Origin: Polyangiaceae bacterium
GTDB lineage: Bacteria > Myxococcota_A > Polyangia > Polyangiales > Polyangiaceae
Length of the DNA: 64,000 nt
Direction of reading: 5' to 3'
Assembly: GCA_041389725.1 (NCBI GenBank)
Contig: JAWKRG010000004.1
Span: 806,001-870,000 of the forward strand
Part shown: positions 60,203 through 64,000 of the stretch, in pieces
Layout: every line of letters starts with the position of its first letter
Numbering within the stretch: position 1 is the stretch's first letter
Made by a program: the position numbers and the translations under genes
The notes under the pieces: generated by a model
Seen by the model: the letters and a program-made list of their open reading frames with translations, nothing else
Database searches by the model: none
Told to the model about the DNA's origin: nothing

Positions 60203-61678
60203 TCAACTCATCAGCTGTTGCGCGGTCACGGTGCTATCGATGACATCGTCGTTCCACAACCCCGGCTTGAGGCCGTGCGTGGTCACCAGTGTCACGACGA
60301 CGTCCTTTTTTGTCCTTGTCCGTTTCTTGAAGATCTCGGTCTTCTCGACCAGCTCCTTGGCGTATTGCTTCTTCAGTTCGAATTCGTCGGTCGAGTACTT
60401 GAGCTCGCACAGGTTGATGATCCCGTCGGGCCGATCGAACAGCAGGTCGACCTGTGCTCCCCGGTCGTCGGAATCGCCGCTTCTTGGGACGTATCGCCAC
60501 GTTCCAACGATGTTGGCCATGGTATCGATGCCGAGTGCCTTTTGGATCTGTGCGGCATGTTTGAGGCAGATCCCTTCGAAGGCGTAGCCAGCCCACGCTC
60601 GAAATCCAGGCGTAGAGGCTTTCGACTGCCAGTATTTTGCGCCTTCCGTCCCGAAATTCGATCGCGGCGCGTTCTCGATCCACCGGAGATAGAACAAGGA
60701 GTACTCGTCCGTCAGGCGATAGTTGATGTCGCGCGTTGTCTTGCCATAGGGGACGAAACGAGCGAAAAATCCTGCCGCTTCGAGCTCGTTCAGGCGCTGG
60801 GTCGTCCGACCCCCGGTTGCGAGCCCAGCCTCCTCGAGCAGTTCATCGCGTGACATCCCTCCTCGCTTTGTCGCGGCCGCACGCACGAGTTTTTCGTGAT
60901 CCTCGGAGTCGTCGAACAACGACGACAGCAATCGTCCGAACTCGTCTCGCATTTGGCCAGCTTGGTCGAAGCACAGCCGACCGACGGCCTGGGCGGCCGA
61001 AGCTCCACGGGGAATCTGAGCCAGGTAATAGGGTACCCCGCCGAACGCCATGTATAGCTCCAGCGTCTGCGCCACGCCGCGTCTGAGGCCCCGACTACTG
61101 AGAAAATCGCGAACCTCGGCCAGATTGAACGGTTCGAGACGAATTCGATGCGTCAGCCGATTGTGGAGACCGCCCTTGGCATTGATGATCCGCTCGAGCA
61201 TGAACGAAGCCGCGCTGCCGCACAAAACCCACACGAGGTTGCGAAGCTTCGACAACCGAGCATTCCACACGTACTCGATCGCGGAAAGAAGACCCGACCG
61301 ATGGGTCGTCATCCAAGGAAGCTCGTCGAAGAAGACGACAACCGGTTTGTCGGGTCGACGTTGGGCAGCGTCGACAATGGCATCCCCGAAGATCGATAGG
61401 GCATCGCGCCAGTTGGTGAGTTCGGGAATGCGGTGCCCGAGCAGGTTGGTCTCGAGCTGCTCTCGGAAGTTGGCCAACTGCGTCTCTTTGGGGGCACCGT
61501 GTTGTCCGATGGCCTCGAAATAGGTCGCGGCCATTGGCGCAAGGTGCTCCCGAACCAAGTGTGTTTTCCCCACACGCCGACGCCCGTAGATCGCGACCAT
61601 CGCCGCCCGATCGGTACGCGCCGCGTCGGTGAGGAGTTCCCGTTCCTCCAATCGACCGACCAGCGGTTTCGATTCCAC
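60203..61678 (-). CDS. AAA/archaeal-type ATPase with DUF234 nuclease-like C-terminal domain
   Basis: The 491-residue product has a Walker A motif (GRRRVGKTHLV) and a Walker B motif (VVVFFDELPWM). The middle is helical, and the C-terminal 100 residues (GAQVDLLFDRPDGIINLCEL, then KYS) have the D-x-E-x-K pattern of PD-(D/E)XK nucleases as in DUF234 proteins. These ATPases are common in archaea and mobile regions and their role is unknown. A GTG start is used. Next to it lies a possible IS21-family end. Confidence 0.85.
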   Translation of the reverse strand: MESKPLVGRLEERELLTDAARTDRAAMVAIYGRRRVGKTHLVREHLAPMAATYFEAIGQHGAPKETQLANFREQLETNLLGHRIPELTNWRDALSIFGDAIVDAAQRRPDKPVVVFFDELPWMTTHRSGLLSAIEYVWNARLSKLRNLVWVLCGSAASFMLERIINAKGGLHNRLTHRIRLEPFNLAEVRDFLSSRGLRRGVAQTLELYMAFGGVPYYLAQIPRGASAAQAVGRLCFDQAGQMRDEFGRLLSSLFDDSEDHEKLVRAAATKRGGMSRDELLEEAGLATGGRTTQRLNELEAAGFFARFVPYGKTTRDINYRLTDEYSLFYLRWIENAPRSNFGTEGAKYWQSKASTPGFRAWAGYAFEGICLKHAAQIQKALGIDTMANIVGTWRYVPRSGDSDDRGAQVDLLFDRPDGIINLCELKYSTDEFELKKQYAKELVEKTEIFKKRTRTKKDVVVTLVTTHGLKPGLWNDDVIDSTVTAQQLMS

Positions 61679-61706
61679 GCTGCATGGTGGCCGCAGCTCC
61701 GCCCAC

Positions 61707-61800
61707 TGTCAAGTTATGGCCGGTAATCGGATTGAAATAGTGGCCACAACCAATCCCGTCAATGACTTGTGGCCGATGATGCGGCGGCAATAGTGGCCAT
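61707..61800. mobile_element. Possible IS21-family terminal remnant
   Basis: TGTCAAGTTATGGCC (61707-61721), then three more TGGCC-containing units at about 61740, 61770 and 61793 (AATAGTGGCCACAACC, ACTTGTGGCCGATG, AATAGTGGCCATAAAT). A TG-starting end followed by several internal repeats is typical of IS21-family ends. No transposase is present, so it is a remnant. Confidence 0.45.
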
Positions 61801-62025
61801 AAATGCTTTGCGACCACGCCGATTCACCCGGCCCGCAAGCGTCGATGCGCGTGATTGAACCCGGCCCCCAATGCCCCCGGACCATCGAAGAGTTTCCACG
61901 CATGCTAGTTCCCTGTGGCGTTTGGGGGCATCGGCTCGCTGTCCGCCCCGGCGGTATCACGGGCCCCACGGTCCGCGGATGACGTCGGTGCACGCCACGC
62001 TTCCGTCGCCGCCCGTCCGCGCTCT
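61801..62025. other. Gene-free stretch before the efflux operon
   Basis: Nothing coding. An inverted repeat CCAATGCCCCC (61867-61877) and GGGGGCATCGG (61923-61933), ten of eleven matches with a 45-base loop, is the only structure seen. Confidence 0.4.
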
Positions 62026-62057
62026 GAGAACATTCTCCAACCACTTGAGAATATTCG
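62026..62057 (+). promoter_or_regulatory. Paired operator sites before the efflux operon
   Basis: GAGAACATTCTC (62026-62037, arms GAGAA/TTCTC) and GAGAATATTCG (62047-62057) start 21 bases apart, two helical turns. They precede the RND operon and could bind a metal-responsive regulator of ArsR, MerR or two-component type. Confidence 0.45.
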
Positions 62058-62130
62058 TTACTGAAGTGCAGACGGACCGCCGAAAACGCTCGGTTTCCTG
62101 CCCTGGCTCGGGCCTTGCTTACGCGTCAGC

Positions 62131-63669
62131 GTGATCCTCTGGCGTCATCGCCGGCCCTCCGCGCGGCGCGCCGGTCTTGGCTCTGCCGCAGCCGCTGCCC
62201 GAGTCGTGCTTCAGCGCGCAGCTCTCCTATGGGGCGTGGCGAGTCTATTTGCCTGCGCGCCCTCACGCCCCGCGGATTCGCCAAACGCACCGGACTCCGA
62301 AGCATCGGCTTCCAGCGCGTCGTTGCTGAGTGACGCGCCGCGCGCGTCCGATCACGGAGCGCAGCCGCCCGGCCAAGGCATGGCGCCGTCCGCCCAGTCG
62401 CCCCAGGGTAACCCGCTGCCCCAGGGTAACTCGCCGGCCACCGAGCGCCCTAAGCAGTCCCGCGTCGCGGGCCCCGGGCTCGATCGCGCGCGCCTGATTC
62501 GCGAAGTGCTCGCGAAGAACCCGAGCATCGAAGCACGGCGCCACGCCTTTCGCGCGTCACGGGCGCGCGAGCGACAGGTCGACACCTGGGCGGATCCCAT
62601 GTTGGGCTACGAGGTTGCGCCGCTCAGCATCTTTTCGTCCAACGTACAGTTCGGTCAGACCATTCGCTTGAGCCAGCGCGTTCCCTGGCCGGGCAAGCTG
62701 TCGAGCGCGCGGGACGCTGCGGAACACTCAGCAGCCGGCGCTCGCGAAGCGATCACCGTCACGGAGCTGGATCTCGCCCTCGAAGCGTCGAACCTGTTCG
62801 ACGACTACTGGGGCATCGAACGCGCCCTCGACGTCAATCGCGAGCATCGCAAGCTCCTCGACGAGCTGCGGCGCGGCGCGGAGATCCAATACTCGGTTGG
62901 CCGCGGCTCTCTGTCGGAGCCGCTGCAGGTCGACGTCGAAACGGCCATGCTGACCGAGCGCGACATCGGATTGGAAGCAGCGCGCGACGTGGTTATCGCG
63001 CGCTTGAACGCGCTGTTGCACCGCCGCCCCGAGTCGCCGCTGCCCGCGCCATCCGCATCCCTCGCGATCTCCTTCGAAGCGCCGCCGACGGCCGCCGAGG
63101 CGCAGCGCCGAGCCATTGCCAACAGCCCGGAGCTGAAGGCCCTTGCGGCACGTTCTCGCGCCGCCCAGGCGGAGATCCGCTTTGCCGAGCGTCAGTACTA
63201 TCCAGATCTGACGCTGATGGCGAGCTACAGCTCGATGTGGAAAGAACTCGAACATCAGTTCATGGTCGGTGTCGAAGCGCCGATCCCCATTCAACGCGGC
63301 GCGCGCGGTGGCGCGGTCGACGCGGCCAGTGCCAAGGCAGCGCAAGTTCGCAGCGAGACGACGAGTGAAATCGACCGAGTGCGCGCCGCGGTGGAGATCA
63401 CGCGCCGGCGCGTGATCGAGGCGCTGCGAGTGGCCAAGGTTTACGATCAGCAAGTGATCCCCTCGGCGCGGGATCAAGTCGCGGCAGTGCGCGCGGACTT
63501 CGGGGCGGGCAAGGTCGACTTCTCCAACGTCGTCCAGGCGGAGAAGAGCTTGCGCGCAGTGGAGCTCAATCGCTACCGCGCGCTCACGGAACTCTCGAAG
63601 CGACGCGCAGAGCTGTCGCGCGCGATGGGCATCGCGCCAGGAGCACGCCGGCCCGGGGGTGGGCGATGA
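62131..63669 (+). CDS. TolC-family outer-membrane efflux protein (CusC-like)
   Basis: A GTG start gives 512 residues. A lipobox-like FAC lies near residue 40, then a Pro/Gln-rich spacer with PQGN repeats. Residues about 115-500 have two TolC-type coiled repeats: ARLIREVLAKNPSIEARRHA, ELDLALEASNLFDDYWGIER, AEAQRRAIANSPELKALAAR and DFGAGKVDFSNVVQAEKSLR. It forms the outer-membrane channel of a tripartite pump. The adaptor gene follows 55 bases later, so a heavy-metal RND system of the Cus type is likely. Confidence 0.85.
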   Translation: MILWRHRRPSARRAGLGSAAAAARVVLQRAALLWGVASLFACAPSRPADSPNAPDSEASASSASLLSDAPRASDHGAQPPGQGMAPSAQSPQGNPLPQGNSPATERPKQSRVAGPGLDRARLIREVLAKNPSIEARRHAFRASRARERQVDTWADPMLGYEVAPLSIFSSNVQFGQTIRLSQRVPWPGKLSSARDAAEHSAAGAREAITVTELDLALEASNLFDDYWGIERALDVNREHRKLLDELRRGAEIQYSVGRGSLSEPLQVDVETAMLTERDIGLEAARDVVIARLNALLHRRPESPLPAPSASLAISFEAPPTAAEAQRRAIANSPELKALAARSRAAQAEIRFAERQYYPDLTLMASYSSMWKELEHQFMVGVEAPIPIQRGARGGAVDAASAKAAQVRSETTSEIDRVRAAVEITRRRVIEALRVAKVYDQQVIPSARDQVAAVRADFGAGKVDFSNVVQAEKSLRAVELNRYRALTELSKRRAELSRAMGIAPGARRPGGGR

Positions 63670-63724
63670 CGCACCAGCGTGCGCTGAGTATCGCACCAAG
63701 TGCACGCCGCTCTGAAGGTACACC

Positions 63725-64000
63725 ATGAGTGCACTCGCGCGCCACCGCGACAAGCTCGTCCCCCTCGGGCTTCTGCTCGCCCTGCTCGTAGCCGGCGTGG
63801 TCTTGCGCAACCCGATCCGCGCTTGGTTCAGTGGTCCCGTCGCCGCGCCGGCACCGAGTGCTGCGGTTCAGCCCAGCGCCCTCACATCGACGACTTCCGC
63901 CAAGCCGAAACGTTCGACCGCGCCGCCGCTCCCCGAGCAGCACTTCTCCGCGCCAGTGCTGGCGTCCATCACGACAGCCTTCGAGGCCTACGAGTCCATC
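63725..64000 (+). CDS. RND efflux periplasmic adaptor (CusB-like), 5' part
   Basis: The 92 codons up to the window end give MSALARHRDKLVPLGLLLAL, a signal anchor, then a Ser/Thr/Pro linker and HFSAPVLASITTAFEAYESI. The last segment resembles the start of the membrane-fusion adaptor of copper/silver RND pumps. The rest lies outside the window. Confidence 0.7.
   Translation, partial: MSALARHRDKLVPLGLLLALLVAGVVLRNPIRAWFSGPVAAPAPSAAVQPSALTSTTSAKPKRSTAPPLPEQHFSAPVLASITTAFEAYESI

Noticed and set aside
1..64000. tRNA, rRNA and classic riboswitch genes
   Set aside because: I looked for tRNA-like cloverleaf ends, rRNA-like stretches and known riboswitch cores by eye and found none.

Overview
The window is very GC-rich and looks like a chromosomal segment from a myxobacterium of the Polyangiales type (Sorangium/Polyangium relatives). 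This is an inference from content: Hanks-type Ser/Thr kinases, an AgmX/PglI-type TonB-like protein, two proteins with MYXO-CTERM-like tails, a DUF3943 protein, and many lipoproteins built as signal peptide, lipobox Cys, Gly/Ser/Ala-rich linker, then a Cys-rich or beta-structured domain. No rRNA, tRNA or CRISPR array was seen.

Layout. 1-3060: end of a PEGA-like membrane protein, a Ser/Thr kinase and a decayed propeller gene. 3060-7613: an NlpC/P60-like lipoprotein with four somatomedin-B-like knots, a beta-helix lipoprotein, a Cys-rich lipoprotein ending in a Hedgehog/intein (Hint) domain, and a zinc-ribbon protein. 7778-11376: DUF2892 membrane protein, ECF sigma, zinc-finger anti-sigma, MscS channel, and a LysR regulator divergent from a lipoprotein gene. 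11429-23366: Cys-rich repeat lipoprotein, two phosphodiester-glycosidase (NAGPA-like) proteins, an Omp85/BamA-like protein, an HDOD protein and a second kinase. 23493-29900: four-helix-bundle (S23) protein, thiolase, propeller and FG-GAP lipoproteins, family 2 glycosyltransferase. 30022-45410: surface and envelope proteins, including tandem twin small Tat lipoproteins with repeated Cys-Leu motifs. 45561-53799: a Tat-exported protein, a lipoprotein gene framed by 69-bp direct repeats, two beta-helix proteins, a DUF1996 protein, and an Imm49-like protein beside a kinase-like protein. 54181-60005: a broken DUF559 gene, an outer-membrane barrel candidate, and an overlapping minus-strand operon of Cys-rich secreted proteins framed by 23-bp direct repeats. 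60203-64000: a DUF234-type ATPase beside what looks like an IS21-family end, then the start of a metal-efflux RND operon (TolC-family channel and CusB-like adaptor).

Most genes stand alone and encode exported or surface proteins. The clear operons are sigma/anti-sigma (overlapping), the twin lipoproteins with the MYXO-CTERM protein, Imm49 with the kinase-like gene, the 58167-56213 operon, and the efflux operon. Many lipoprotein genes have a -10-like TANNNT hexamer only 6-7 bases before the start codon and no ribosome binding site, which suggests leaderless mRNAs. Several short repeats and palindromes lie between or inside genes. All functional assignments rest on motifs read by eye; no database search was possible.
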